Source: Corynebacterium camporealensis
GTDB lineage: Bacteria > Actinomycetota > Actinomycetes > Mycobacteriales > Mycobacteriaceae
Assembly: GCF_000980815.1 (NCBI RefSeq)
Contig: NZ_CP011311.1
Span: forward strand, 1,751,815 to 1,815,814
DNA length: 64,000 bases
Direction of reading: 5' to 3'
The stretch's first letter is position 1, and each line of letters begins with the position of its first letter. The notes under the pieces are model-generated. The model was given only the letters and a program-made list of their open reading frames with translations, was not told the origin of the DNA and made no database searches. Position numbers and translations under genes: made by a program. This document shows positions 43,947-52,850 of this stretch, in pieces.

Positions 43947-44939
43947 CTAGGCCTTCCCTTCCCGTGCGGCGCGGGCTTCGCGTTCGGCATCCGCGCGATC
44001 GTAGGCGGCCACGATGCGGCCGACCAGCTGGTGACGCACCACGTCTTGCGCGCCCAAGTTAGCAAAGTGAATATCGTCCACGCCTTCGAGAATGCGGCGA
44101 ACCAGGCGCAGGCCGGAGACCTCACCGCGCGGGAGGTCGACCTGGGAAATATCGCCGGTGACCACGATCTTGGAGCCAAATCCCAGACGAGTGAGGAACA
44201 TTTTCATCTGCGCGGCGGTGGTGTTTTGGGCCTCGTCGAGAATGACAAAGGCATCGTTGAGCGTACGACCACGCATGTACGCCAGCGGCGCGACCTCAAT
44301 GATGCTGGCTTCCATGAGCTTCGGAATCATCTCGGGGTCCAGCATGTCGCGGAGGGCATCGTAAAGCGGGCGCAGATAAGGGTCAATCTTGTCGTTGAGG
44401 GTGCCCGGCAGGAAGCCGAGCTTCTCGCCTGCCTCAACCGCGGGGCGGGTCAAGATAATACGGCTGACCTGCTTGGATTGCAGGGCTTGTACTGCCTTGG
44501 CGACTGCCAAATAGGTTTTGCCGGAACCGGCAGGACCAATACCGAAGACAATCGTATTGTCATCAATGGCGCGCACGTAGTCGGACTGACCGACGGTCTT
44601 CGGGCGGATGGTCTTGCCGCGGCGGCTCACGATGTCCGCAGCCAGAGCAGCCGAGACAGACTGCGGTGCGTCAACGGCGACCATCTCAATGGTGTGCTTG
44701 ACCGTATCGGTGCTCAACGGATTACCGCGCTGCGCAATCGCGGAAATTTCCTCAATAATCTTGGACGCACGTGCGACCTCATAATCCGGGCCCGTGACCG
44801 TCACGGTCGTCCCGCGGGCAAACACATCGGCATCCAACTGGTCATTGAGCACCCGCAGGTTCGTATCCGCATTCCCCAGAATCTGCGGCGCGAACGCAGG
44901 GTCAAGCTCGAACTTTTCGGTAATAATAGGCACGCTCAT
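43947..44939 (-). CDS. phoH: PhoH-family ATPase
   Basis: A 330-residue RNA-associated ATPase (YbeZ/PhoH). Walker A is GPAGSGKT (135-142), Walker B VILDEAQN, and [12 protein letters not shown] follows. An N-terminal KH-like/PhoH-specific region precedes it. Acts with YbeY in RNA metabolism. It lies 3 bp after rsmE and 2 bp before ybeY, so all three are one operon. Confidence 0.95.
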   Translation of the reverse strand: MSVPIITEKFELDPAFAPQILGNADTNLRVLNDQLDADVFARGTTVTVTGPDYEVARASKIIEEISAIAQRGNPLSTDTVKHTIEMVAVDAPQSVSAALAADIVSRRGKTIRPKTVGQSDYVRAIDDNTIVFGIGPAGSGKTYLAVAKAVQALQSKQVSRIILTRPAVEAGEKLGFLPGTLNDKIDPYLRPLYDALRDMLDPEMIPKLMEASIIEVAPLAYMRGRTLNDAFVILDEAQNTTAAQMKMFLTRLGFGSKIVVTGDISQVDLPRGEVSGLRLVRRILEGVDDIHFANLGAQDVVRHQLVGRIVAAYDRADAEREARAAREGKA

Positions 44940-44942
44940 AGG

Positions 44943-45683
44943 CTACCAGCGCGCCGTACGCATGCCGATGCCCGCCAGCGCCACCATCGCCGCACTCGCC
45001 GTACGCAGCACCTCCGGCCCCAACTTCAGAGCCTCGGCACCTACTTCCTGCAGCTTCTCCAGCTCCTGCTTGCCGATGCCCCCTTCCGGCCCCACCAGAA
45101 CATAGATTTGAGTCCCCAAATCTATGTTCTTAAGAGATACGGAAGCCTCCTCGTGTAGGACGAGGACCTGGGCATCCGGTTCTTTCTTGAGCTTGGCGAC
45201 GAGCTCGCCCGTCGTCAGCGGACCCGCGACGTTGGGGATGCGCACGCGGCGGGATTGCTTGGCCGCGGCGGTGGCGGCATCTTGCCAGCGGCGCAGGGCC
45301 TTCGGGGCTTTCTTGGCGTCCCACTTCGCCACGCAGCGGTCGGCTTGCCAAGCGATGATTTCATCCGCGCCAGCCTGGGTGGCCAGGTCGACGGCGAGTT
45401 CGGCGCGCTCAGATTTCGGGATGGCCTGCACAATGGTCACGCGTGGGGTGGGCTCGGGTGCGACGTCGACCGCGTCGACGGTGGCCTGCAAGGTGTCCTT
45501 GCCCGAAGTCTGGGTGATGGTGGCGCGCAGGTGGGTGCCGGAGCCATCGATAAGCATGAGCTCCTCACCTGCCGTCATGCGTTTGACGGTGACGGCGTGG
45601 CGACCTTCGGGGCCACTGAGCTCGACGATCTCTCCCGCCGCAGCCGAGGAGAGATCATCGTGAACGAAAACGGGAAGCGACAT
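44943..45683 (-). CDS. rsmE: 16S rRNA m3U1498 methyltransferase
   Basis: A 246-residue SPOUT methyltransferase that methylates U1498 of 16S rRNA. PUA-like N terminus with GPEGRHAVTVKRMTAGEEL, AIPKSERAELAVDLATQAGADEI, the RSRR-like KQSRRVRIP, and the trefoil-knot motifs LVGPEGGIGKQELE and LGPEVLRTASAA. The coding region contains a perfect 14-bp AT-rich palindrome at 45097-45130 that encodes SLKNIDLGTQIYV, unlike the GC-rich remainder. It lies 1 bp before dnaJ. Confidence 0.93.
   Translation of the reverse strand: MSLPVFVHDDLSSAAAGEIVELSGPEGRHAVTVKRMTAGEELMLIDGSGTHLRATITQTSGKDTLQATVDAVDVAPEPTPRVTIVQAIPKSERAELAVDLATQAGADEIIAWQADRCVAKWDAKKAPKALRRWQDAATAAAKQSRRVRIPNVAGPLTTGELVAKLKKEPDAQVLVLHEEASVSLKNIDLGTQIYVLVGPEGGIGKQELEKLQEVGAEALKLGPEVLRTASAAMVALAGIGMRTARW
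45097..45130. repeat. Perfect palindrome inside rsmE
   Basis: AGAACATAGATTTG / CAAATCTATGTTCT, 14 bp with a 6-nt loop (AGTCCC on the plus strand). The arms are about 30% GC inside a gene of about 60% GC. Confidence 0.85.
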
Positions 45684-46829
45684 TTAGCGGCGGAACCTAT
45701 CGCGGATGCGGGAGAAGAAGGATTCTTCCTGGTTGTCGCCTGCTTCGCGGACCTTGGTGTCCTCGCTGCGGTGGTCGCGGATCTTCTCGAGTTGCTCGCG
45801 GGTGCGGCGGTCGAGTTCGCGGGGGACGACGACATCGACATGCGCGTAGAGGGAACCGAAGCCGTCGGTGCGCAGGCGTGGCATGCCTTTGCCTTCGACG
45901 CGGATGGACTCGCCAGGCTGGGTGCCGGGTTCGATTTCGATGTCGAGCTTTTCGCCGTCGAGATGCTCGATGCTGAAGGTGGTGCCGAGGGCGGCGTCGA
46001 CCATCGGCACGCGGACGGTGAGGTTGAGGTCGTCGGCGTTGCGCTCGAAGACGGGGTGCGGTTCGGTGTGGACCTCAACGTAGAGGTCGCCGGCCGGGCC
46101 GCCGCCGTGGCCGACCTCGCCCTGGGAGCCCATGCGGATGCGCATGCCATCGCCAATGCCGGCGGGGATGTTGACGGTCAGATCGCGGCGCTTCTTCACG
46201 CGGCCATCGCCACCACAGTGGTTGCAGGGGTCTTTGATGATTTCGCCGAAGCCCTGGCACTGCGGGCAGGGGCGGGTGGTCATGACGTTGCCGAGGAAGC
46301 TGCGCTGCATCTCCTGGATTTCACCAGCGCCGCCACAGCCTTCACAGGTCACCGGCTTGGACTTGGACTCGGAACCGGAGCCGGAGCACTTGTCACACAG
46401 CACAGCGGTATCGACGGTGACGGTCTTCTTCAGACCGGAGTAGGCCTCCGCGAGGGTGATCTGGGTGCGCAGGAGGGCGTCGTTGCCCGGCTGGACGCGG
46501 GAACGCGGGCCACGGCCGCTGGTGCCGCCGCCAAAGAACTCGGCAAAGATATCGCCGAGGTTGCCGCCGCCGAAGCCGCCAAAGTCGGCGCCGCCGCCCT
46601 GCGCGGAGCGCTCCATCGGGTCGCCACCCATGTCGACGACCTGGCGCTTTTGCGGATCTAAGAGCACTTCCTGTGCCAGGGAAGCCTCGCGGAACTTCTC
46701 CGCGGCTTCCTCATCGCCCGGGTTGACGTCCGGGTGATACTTACGCGCCAGCTTGCGGTAGGCCTTCTTAATCTCGGAGTCCGAGGCGGACTTATCTACT
46801 CCCAGGATGCCGTAGTAATCACGAGCCAC
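45684..46829 (-). CDS. dnaJ: Chaperone DnaJ (DnaJ2)
   Basis: A 381-residue type I Hsp40. The J domain has HPD at residues 32-34, a Gly/Phe-rich region follows ([16 protein letters not shown]), and four zinc repeats are present ([32 protein letters not shown]). It stimulates DnaK. It lies 85 bp after hrcA, the usual arrangement of actinobacterial dnaJ2. Confidence 0.96.
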   Translation of the reverse strand: MARDYYGILGVDKSASDSEIKKAYRKLARKYHPDVNPGDEEAAEKFREASLAQEVLLDPQKRQVVDMGGDPMERSAQGGGADFGGFGGGNLGDIFAEFFGGGTSGRGPRSRVQPGNDALLRTQITLAEAYSGLKKTVTVDTAVLCDKCSGSGSESKSKPVTCEGCGGAGEIQEMQRSFLGNVMTTRPCPQCQGFGEIIKDPCNHCGGDGRVKKRRDLTVNIPAGIGDGMRIRMGSQGEVGHGGGPAGDLYVEVHTEPHPVFERNADDLNLTVRVPMVDAALGTTFSIEHLDGEKLDIEIEPGTQPGESIRVEGKGMPRLRTDGFGSLYAHVDVVVPRELDRRTREQLEKIRDHRSEDTKVREAGDNQEESFFSRIRDRFRR

Positions 46830-46913
46830 AGTGCGAAAAATCCTTAGCTACTTGTTGAGTAATCTTTTGTCTTGACTTTAAAGCGAGCTTAAAGCAGCGC
46901 CAAGCAGGCTAGT

Positions 46914-47942
46914 CTACTCGCCGCCGACGATGTCGCTGACATAGCGTGCAACAGCAGAAACCTTCGAAATTGTTCCCGAATAGTCCATAAATGTCGGACC
47001 CACCACGCCAAGGCCGCCCAGTGTAGCGCCTTCGGAGCCATAACCGGCAGCCACCACTGAGACTTGGTGCAGTTGGTCGTCGTCGTTTTCCTCGCCAATC
47101 ACGACGGAGACGTTGCCCAGGTCCGGGACGCTGGCCAGGAGTTTTAGCACGACGACCTGCTCTTCCAGAGCTTCAATAATGGCGGGCAGACCGTCGGGGA
47201 AGTCGCGCGCGACGCGGGTGAGGTTCGAGGCACCGGCCATAATGAGGCGATCCGAGGGTTGGTCCACCAGCGTTTCAATGAGCGTGGTCGCAGCCTTGAG
47301 CAGGTGCGGGCGGATATCCGGTGGAGCGGAGTCGATGAGCATGCTGAGTTCGACGGAGGCATCGGAAAGCGTGCGCCCTGCCAAGGCATTGTTGAGGATG
47401 TCGCGCATGCGCAGGGTCTGCTCCGGGTCGATGGGAAAATCGAGCTCGGCGTTGCGCTGGTCGACGCGGCCGTTGTCGGTAATGAGCACCAGCAGCAGGC
47501 GCACGGGCGATAAGGCGACGACCTCGCAGTGCTTGACGCGGGAGACCTTGAGGTTGGGCATCTGCACCACGGCGGCCTGCTTGGTCACCTGAGCGAGCAG
47601 CTGCACCGAACGACGCAGCACGTCCTCGAGGTCCACTCCCCCTTCCAAAAAGGTAAGCATGGCGCGGCGCTCGGCACGCGAGAGTGGCTTGACCTCGTGC
47701 AAGGAATCGACAAAGACGCGGTAGCCCTTCTGGGTGGGCACGCGCCCGGAGCTGGTGTGTTCTTGGGCGATGAGGCCGGCGTTTTCTAACACGGCCATGT
47801 CATTGCGAATCGTCGCCGAGGAGACACCCAGCTGGTAGCGCTCCAACAGAGACTTGGAACCGACGGGTTCTTGGGAGGCAATGTAGTCGGCCACGATGGC
47901 GCGCAGGACCTCCCGGCGGCGGCTTTCCGTTGCACTCGACAT
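46914..47942 (-). CDS. hrcA: Heat-inducible transcription repressor HrcA
   Basis: A 342-residue repressor that binds CIRCE operators of groES-groEL genes. The N-terminal winged helix is [51 protein letters not shown]; the C-terminal GAF-like domain ends with [28 protein letters not shown]. Start ATG 47942 has AAGGAGGG 9 nt upstream; the longer reading frame to 48020 overlaps hemW and is unlikely. No CIRCE element is apparent in this window, so its main targets are elsewhere. Confidence 0.94.
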   Translation of the reverse strand: MSSATESRRREVLRAIVADYIASQEPVGSKSLLERYQLGVSSATIRNDMAVLENAGLIAQEHTSSGRVPTQKGYRVFVDSLHEVKPLSRAERRAMLTFLEGGVDLEDVLRRSVQLLAQVTKQAAVVQMPNLKVSRVKHCEVVALSPVRLLLVLITDNGRVDQRNAELDFPIDPEQTLRMRDILNNALAGRTLSDASVELSMLIDSAPPDIRPHLLKAATTLIETLVDQPSDRLIMAGASNLTRVARDFPDGLPAIIEALEEQVVVLKLLASVPDLGNVSVVIGEENDDDQLHQVSVVAAGYGSEGATLGGLGVVGPTFMDYSGTISKVSAVARYVSDIVGGE

Positions 47943-47973
47943 GACTTCATCCCTCCTTATATAAGTTGCCAGC

Positions 47974-49113
47974 CTACTCTTCTTCGGCAACCAGCAGGTC
48001 GGTGACCATGCCATCGGCAAGCAGGCGGCCCGGCTTGGTCAGGCGAATGCGCTTATCGATGCGCTCCAGCAGTCCACGGTCGATGAAGCCCTCCAGCACC
48101 GGCTGGGCAGCCGCGGAGAGCCAGGATTCGGGGATGCCTTCGCGCAGGCGCATACCCAGCATGATTTTCTCAGTGTGGTGTTCCTCGGGGCCGAGAATTT
48201 CTTCGTCCTTGATGGGGAGCTGACCATCAGCGATGACTTGGGTGTAGCGCGCAGGATGTTTGACGTTGTAGAAACGCCTATCGCCCAAGTGCGAGTGGGC
48301 ACCCGGGCCCGCGCCCCACCAATCGCCGTCCTGCCAATAGATGCGGTTGTGCTGGCACTCCCCGCCCGGACGCGCCCAGTTGGAGACCTCGTACCACTCC
48401 ATGCCGGCGTCCTCTAACGCGACGGAGATGAGCTCGTAGCGGCGCGCCAGGACGTCTTCATCCGGGGCGGGCAGGATGCCCTTGTTGACCTTGCGGGCCA
48501 TGCGCGTGCCGTCTTCGACGATGAGCGAGTACGCGGAGACGTGGTCGACTCCGGTTTCTAAAACCCGCTCGAGAGTCTCGCGGACATTGTCGTCGGTTTC
48601 GGTCGGCGTGCCATAAATCATGTCCAGGTTGACGTGCTCGAATCCGGCGTCCTGAGCCTCCCTGGCAGCGGCGAAGGCACGGCCGGGGGTGTGGGCGCGT
48701 TCCAATACTTGCAGCACGCTTGCCGATGCCGACTGCATCCCCAAACTAATCCGATTAAACCCAGCCTCGCGCAGGCCTGCGAAGTACTCAGGGTTGGTGG
48801 ATTCAGGGTTGGACTCGGTGGTGACCTCGGCGGCATCGTCAAGCCCGAAAGTTGCTCTGACCTTATCCAGGATGCGGGTAAGGCCCTTCGCACCCAACAG
48901 CGAGGGCGTGCCACCGCCGATGAAGACGGTCTCGGCCTTGCGGCCCACCTGCGCGGCTGCCATCTCGAGTTCCTTATCGAGAGCATCCAGGTAAGGCCCG
49001 GTCAGATCGCGGGGGCTGCCCAACTCACCGGGAGTATAGGTGTTGAAGTCGCAATATCCGCAGCGTGAGGAGCAAAAAGGCACATGAATGTAGAGCCCAA
49101 AAGGAACGGTCAT
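47974..49113 (-). CDS. hemW: Heme chaperone HemW (radical SAM)
   Basis: A 379-residue HemN-like radical-SAM protein now known as the heme chaperone HemW. The iron-sulfur motif is CSSRCGYC (Cys14, Cys18, Cys21) followed by Phe rather than the extra Cys of true HemN. Other blocks are [10 protein letters not shown] and [13 protein letters not shown]. Leaderless start at ATG 49113 (TAGGGT 7 nt upstream), 32 bp before hrcA. Confidence 0.93.
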   Translation of the reverse strand: MTVPFGLYIHVPFCSSRCGYCDFNTYTPGELGSPRDLTGPYLDALDKELEMAAAQVGRKAETVFIGGGTPSLLGAKGLTRILDKVRATFGLDDAAEVTTESNPESTNPEYFAGLREAGFNRISLGMQSASASVLQVLERAHTPGRAFAAAREAQDAGFEHVNLDMIYGTPTETDDNVRETLERVLETGVDHVSAYSLIVEDGTRMARKVNKGILPAPDEDVLARRYELISVALEDAGMEWYEVSNWARPGGECQHNRIYWQDGDWWGAGPGAHSHLGDRRFYNVKHPARYTQVIADGQLPIKDEEILGPEEHHTEKIMLGMRLREGIPESWLSAAAQPVLEGFIDRGLLERIDKRIRLTKPGRLLADGMVTDLLVAEEE

Positions 49114-49120
49114 GCCCCAT

Positions 49121-49126
49121 ACCCTA
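49121..49126 (-). promoter_or_regulatory. -10 box for leaderless hemW
   Basis: Minus-strand TAGGGT, 7 nt before ATG 49113. Confidence 0.5.
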
Positions 49127-49231
49127 TTAGGGCGGGAACAAAATAGTCACGCCAGGGGTTATACATGTATCCTGTCAGCAGTTTCCCGAGTTAAAAGAAA
49201 GGCTACGTAGATGGAACCTCCCAGTCGATGT

Positions 49232-49254
49232 CTCCACTGTCTAAGGCGGTGGAG
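49232..49254 (+). promoter_or_regulatory. Hairpin covering the RBS of the first CNNM gene
   Basis: CTCCACTGTC-TAA-GGCGGTGGAG forms a 10-bp stem with two G-U pairs and a 3-nt loop. The right arm is the ribosome-binding sequence GGTGGAG, 6 nt before ATG 49261. TATCCT at 49168 would start a leader of about 80 nt. Opening this hairpin would switch on translation, so the leader may sense a ligand or ion. No known riboswitch class was recognised. Confidence 0.55.
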
Positions 49255-49260
49255 TAAACC

Positions 49261-50649
49261 ATGATTTCTGGAATTTTGCTTCTGATTGCCGGAATCGTGG
49301 TAATCGGCATCATCATTGTGGCCAACGGATTTTTCGTGGCCCAGGAATTTGCTTACATGTCCGTGGACCGCACGCAGCTGCGTGCACGTGCCGCGGAAGG
49401 CGATAAAACAGCAGAGCGCGCCCTGGGAATTACCAAGAAGACGTCCTTTATGCTCTCTGGTGCACAGCTGGGCATTACTGTCACGGGCCTGCTTATCGGT
49501 TATGCGGCAGAGCCGCTGGTCGGTGAGGGCCTGGGCAAGATCCTGGGTGAGACCGGTATTAGCCCGGCGCTGGCAATTGGTATCGGTACCGTTGTCGCGC
49601 TGATTGTCTCGACTATTGCGTCGATGCTGTTTGCTGAGCTTTTCCCGAAGAACTACACCATTGCAGCGCCGATGAAGTCGGCGCTGTTTTTGGCGACCTC
49701 GACCCAGGTCTATCTCAAGCTTTTCGGCTGGATCATTCGCTTCTTCGAGTTCTCTTCGAACGCCATTCTCAAGGCATTCAAGATTGAGCCGGTCGAGGAT
49801 GTGGATTCCTCTGCGACCACGGAAGACCTGGAATCCATCGTGGAGTCCTCCCATGAGGCCGGCGACTTAGATGAAAACACCTACATGGTGCTGGATCGCC
49901 TGCTGGATTTCCCGGAGCACGACGTGGAACACGCCATGATTCCGCGTTCTCGCGTCGATGTCATCGATGATGAGACCACCATTGGTGAGGTCCGCGAGAT
50001 GATGGCCTCGAACCACACTCGCTACCCGGTCATCGACGAAGACCACAACCCGATTGGCGTGGTGCATCTCTACGACGTTCTCGAGACCACGTTGCCGGCC
50101 AATGCGAAAGCAATGGAGATCATGCGCGAGCCGCTAGTCGTGCCGGAGCTGATGCCGCTTCCCGATGTCGTCTCCGAACTGCGCACCACCGAACAAAAGC
50201 TGGCGTGTGCTATTGACGAGTACGGCGGCTTCGTCGGCGTGGTCACCTTGGAAGACCTCGCAGAAGAAATCCTGGGTGATGTCACTGACGAGCACGACAT
50301 CGACGAATCTGAGGAAATCACCGAGCAAGACGACAGCCACTGGCTTGTCGACGGCGATACCCCACTCGATGAAATTGAGCGCGCCATTGGCCACGACCTG
50401 CCGGAAGGCGATTTTGAGACTATCTCTGGTCTGCTCATCGCGCACACCGGCACCCTGCCGGAAATTGGCGAGACCCACACCATTGAGCTGGAAGCCGAGC
50501 CGGAAGACTACGTCGATTCTGACTACGCACCGCAGCGCAAGCTGCATGTGCGTGTTGAAGACATCGATAGGCATGTGCCTTCGGAACTGGCCTTGGAGCT
50601 GGTCGAAGAGTTCGCCGATGCCGACGATGCGGAAGAAGGTGAGAAGTAA
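49261..50649 (+). CDS. CNNM/CorC-family transporter-like protein with CBS domains
   Basis: A 462-residue DUF21-CBS-CorC_HlyC protein. The DUF21 membrane domain spans residues 1-155 with 3-4 helices (ILLLIAGIVVIGIIIVANGFFVAQEFAYMSVDRTQL at the start), a CBS pair follows (IPRSRVDVIDDETTIGEVREMM, then IDEDHNPIGVVHLYDVL), and the CorC_HlyC domain has CAIDEYGGFVGVVTLEDLAEEILGDV near residue 320. Family members are implicated in Mg2+/Co2+ efflux or divalent-metal homeostasis. It is followed with a 1-nt overlap (TAATG) by a second member. Its translation start is masked by a hairpin. Confidence 0.9.
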   Translation: MISGILLLIAGIVVIGIIIVANGFFVAQEFAYMSVDRTQLRARAAEGDKTAERALGITKKTSFMLSGAQLGITVTGLLIGYAAEPLVGEGLGKILGETGISPALAIGIGTVVALIVSTIASMLFAELFPKNYTIAAPMKSALFLATSTQVYLKLFGWIIRFFEFSSNAILKAFKIEPVEDVDSSATTEDLESIVESSHEAGDLDENTYMVLDRLLDFPEHDVEHAMIPRSRVDVIDDETTIGEVREMMASNHTRYPVIDEDHNPIGVVHLYDVLETTLPANAKAMEIMREPLVVPELMPLPDVVSELRTTEQKLACAIDEYGGFVGVVTLEDLAEEILGDVTDEHDIDESEEITEQDDSHWLVDGDTPLDEIERAIGHDLPEGDFETISGLLIAHTGTLPEIGETHTIELEAEPEDYVDSDYAPQRKLHVRVEDIDRHVPSELALELVEEFADADDAEEGEK

Positions 50650-51716
50650 TGCTTGATTCCTGGTGGTTCAACATTCTCATTACCGTGCTGCTGGTGGCCG
50701 CATCTGGCTTCTTCGTCATCATTGAGTTCTCCTTGCTGGGTGCGCGCCGCAACCGCTTGGAAGAAACCGCAGATTCCTCCCGTGCCTCGCGTGCGGGTCT
50801 GCGCTCGCTCAATGAGCTGACCGTCATGCTGGCCGGTGCGCAGCTGGGTATTACCGCTGCGACCTTCCTGCTAGGTGCTATCACCAAGCCCTGGGTCCAC
50901 CACCTGCTGGTTGGCCCGCTGGAGTCTCTGGGCCTGCCGCTGCAGATTGCCGATGTCGCCAGCTTCATCCTGGCGCTGTTCATCGTGACCTTCCTCCACC
51001 TGGTGATTGGTGAGATGGCTCCGAAGTCCTGGGCTATTACCCACCCCGAGACTGCCCTGCAGCTCATCGCGGTGCCTGCCCGTGGCTTCATCTGGGTCTT
51101 CCGCCCGCTGCTGCTGTGGATTAACCACATGGCGAACAAGATGGTGCGCTGGGCTGGCGAGGAACCCGTCGATCGAGCCGGTGCTGCCGGCTACGACGCC
51201 GATACCCTGCGCCACCTGGTGGAGCACTCCCGCGCTACCGGTGCCATGGACGATATGTCCGCCGACCAGATCACCAGCGTCATTGAGCTGGAGGCATCCT
51301 CGGTCGCTGCCCTGGCCCGTGAGCACGGCGCGGAGGTCATCCCACTGCCTTCCGATGCCACCGTCGCCGACCTGCAAGAGCTAGTCACCCGCCGCAAGTT
51401 CATGCGTGTGCTGGTCTTCCCGCGCGACTCGCGTGTCCCCCGCATCGTGCACGTTCGCGATACCATGCTGGCCGACCCGAGCGAGCCCGCCCTGGACTAC
51501 TCCCGCCCAGCACTGTCGGTGTCTGGCTCCACCACCGTCCAGCACACCTTGGACCACATGCGTGCCCGCAACGAGCAGCTCGTCATCGTCGGCAAGGCCG
51601 ACAAGGACAAGGCCGTCTGGATCCTGACCTGGGACGACATCATGGGCCAACTCTGGCCACAAATCGAGGAGAAACTCGACAAGGTCGCCCCCGCTCACCC
51701 AGCCATGGACAAGTAG
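50649..51716 (+). CDS. Second CNNM/CorC-family protein, short form
   Basis: A 355-residue DUF21/CBS protein translationally coupled to the previous gene. The DUF21 helices are at residues 1-165 (SWWFNILITVLLVAASGFFVIIEFSLLGARRNRLEE at the N terminus) and a degenerate CBS pair follows. It lacks the C-terminal CorC_HlyC domain, so it may form a heterodimer with the longer partner. Such pairs are common in actinobacteria. Confidence 0.87.
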   Translation: MLDSWWFNILITVLLVAASGFFVIIEFSLLGARRNRLEETADSSRASRAGLRSLNELTVMLAGAQLGITAATFLLGAITKPWVHHLLVGPLESLGLPLQIADVASFILALFIVTFLHLVIGEMAPKSWAITHPETALQLIAVPARGFIWVFRPLLLWINHMANKMVRWAGEEPVDRAGAAGYDADTLRHLVEHSRATGAMDDMSADQITSVIELEASSVAALAREHGAEVIPLPSDATVADLQELVTRRKFMRVLVFPRDSRVPRIVHVRDTMLADPSEPALDYSRPALSVSGSTTVQHTLDHMRARNEQLVIVGKADKDKAVWILTWDDIMGQLWPQIEEKLDKVAPAHPAMDK

Positions 51717-51752
51717 TAAGTCGATAAATCCAACTCACCACTAACCACAAAG

Positions 51753-51802
51753 AGCTCCCCACCAGAAGGACTGCACCAGCAGAACTCTTCTGACGGGGAG
51801 CT
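51753..51802 (+). terminator. Terminator after the CNNM pair
   Basis: Outer stem AGCTCCCC / GGGGAGCT and inner stem CAGAAG / CTTCTG, followed by TTTCTC; 36 bp after the last stop codon. Confidence 0.7.
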
Positions 51803-51920
51803 TTCTCATGCACAACTCATCCAGGAGCGAAGGCCCCAGTAGCTAGCTCTCTTGTTTCTTCTCCCAATGCCGATGACGGCCGCGCAGTATAACGCTCGAC
51901 CATTGTAGGCAATACAAATA

Positions 51921-51959
51921 CCCGCGCCCGTCGAGAGAGGGAGTCTCGGCGGGCGCGGG
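51921..51959 (-). terminator. Terminator after the 228-residue unknown gene
   Basis: Stem CCCGCGCCCGTCGAGA / TCTCGGCGGGCGCGGG with one G-T pair and a 7-nt loop; read on the minus strand it is followed by TATTTGTATTG. Confidence 0.7.
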
Positions 51960-51976
51960 AAGTCTTGTGGTAGAAG

Positions 51977-52663
51977 CTAGGCGGTCGTGGCGGCGCGGCG
52001 GGCGGCTTCGCGCTTGGCGCGGACACGGGCGACAATCGCGTTGATGCGGGTGCGCTCTTCCAAGAACTGCGGTGGGTTGTTGCCACGCATGGTGCGCACG
52101 TAGGCTGGGTGGGTTTCCACCACGGTGTGGCGCCAGGCTTGGACGGCAATCAGGGTGGACTGGCCAACGCGGTTGTACAGGTGCGGCAGCGAGACCATAT
52201 CCAGGTTGCGGGCCACGGCATCGGTTTCGGCCAGGACGTAGTCGACCAGCTCACGCAGGTAGTCGATAACGCCTTCGGTGCGCGAACGCAGCGCGGCGGC
52301 CAGTTCGTGGACGACGATGGGTGGGCCGGAAATCGGGAAGAGCTCTTCCAGATTGCGGGCGGTGACCTGTTCAGGTTCGTCGACGGAGTGTTCACCAGAT
52401 GCGGCGGCAGAAATGGTGCCGGACTTCACGCCGGAGACGAGTGCCTGGCGCAGACCGATGAGTTCACCGACGCAACGGCCGGAATCCACGCGGGCGTCGT
52501 CGATGATATCGCCTAGTTCAGCCAAGCAGTCCAGAGAGAGTTCATCGTCCCAGTCCTCGATGGCCTCAATGAGGTTTTCGATGTACTGGGCGACCTCGTC
52601 ACCGATGTTGTAGATCTCTTGGGTTAGCTCGCGGTGGCGCAACTCGGCGGCGATTTTATGCAT
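51977..52663 (-). CDS. Hypothetical protein, 228 residues
   Basis: I do not recognise a family. The protein is soluble, mostly helical and acidic in the first half (ELRHRELTQEIYNIGDEVAQYIENLIEAIEDWDDELSLDCLAELGDIIDDA), with basic Arg/Ala repeats at the C-terminal end (RVRAKREAARRAATTA). No signal peptide or membrane helix. Monocistronic, with its own terminator and AAGGAA upstream of ATG 52663. Confidence 0.65.
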   Translation of the reverse strand: MHKIAAELRHRELTQEIYNIGDEVAQYIENLIEAIEDWDDELSLDCLAELGDIIDDARVDSGRCVGELIGLRQALVSGVKSGTISAAASGEHSVDEPEQVTARNLEELFPISGPPIVVHELAAALRSRTEGVIDYLRELVDYVLAETDAVARNLDMVSLPHLYNRVGQSTLIAVQAWRHTVVETHPAYVRTMRGNNPPQFLEERTRINAIVARVRAKREAARRAATTA

Positions 52664-52760
52664 GTGGCTGTGCCATTCCTTTCCGCAAACCCTGGTGTAC
52701 CTCGAGTAGAGGTTGAGACTTCTGCTTGACGAATGCTGACTTTATGCGAGTTTCTGTGAA

Positions 52761-52833
52761 GAGTCTGCGCGACACTCCGAATGTTTTCCCAGACTTGTAA
52801 ATGTCTCAGAATTCGTCGTGCCGCGCAGAGTCT
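52761..52833 (-). terminator. Possible terminator after fadD15
   Basis: Imperfect 11-bp arms GAGTCTGCGCG / CGCGCAGAGTC separated by about 50 nt, between the fadD15 stop and the 228-residue unknown gene. Weak candidate because of the long loop. Confidence 0.3.
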
Positions 52834-52850
52834 AAAATTTCGCGCCCAGG

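Noticed and set aside
45255-46661. 468-codon plus-strand frame across rsmE and dnaJ
   Set aside because: Antisense to two clear genes; composition is a reflection of their codon use.
49168-49260. Known Mg2+ (M-box) riboswitch before the CNNM gene
   Set aside because: The short leader lacks the conserved GAGGCTCC and CGCTGCC elements that I could recognise; only the RBS hairpin is supported.
52741-52850. Small gene between fadD15 and the 228-residue unknown
   Set aside because: No frame with start, RBS and stop; only an imperfect hairpin is present.
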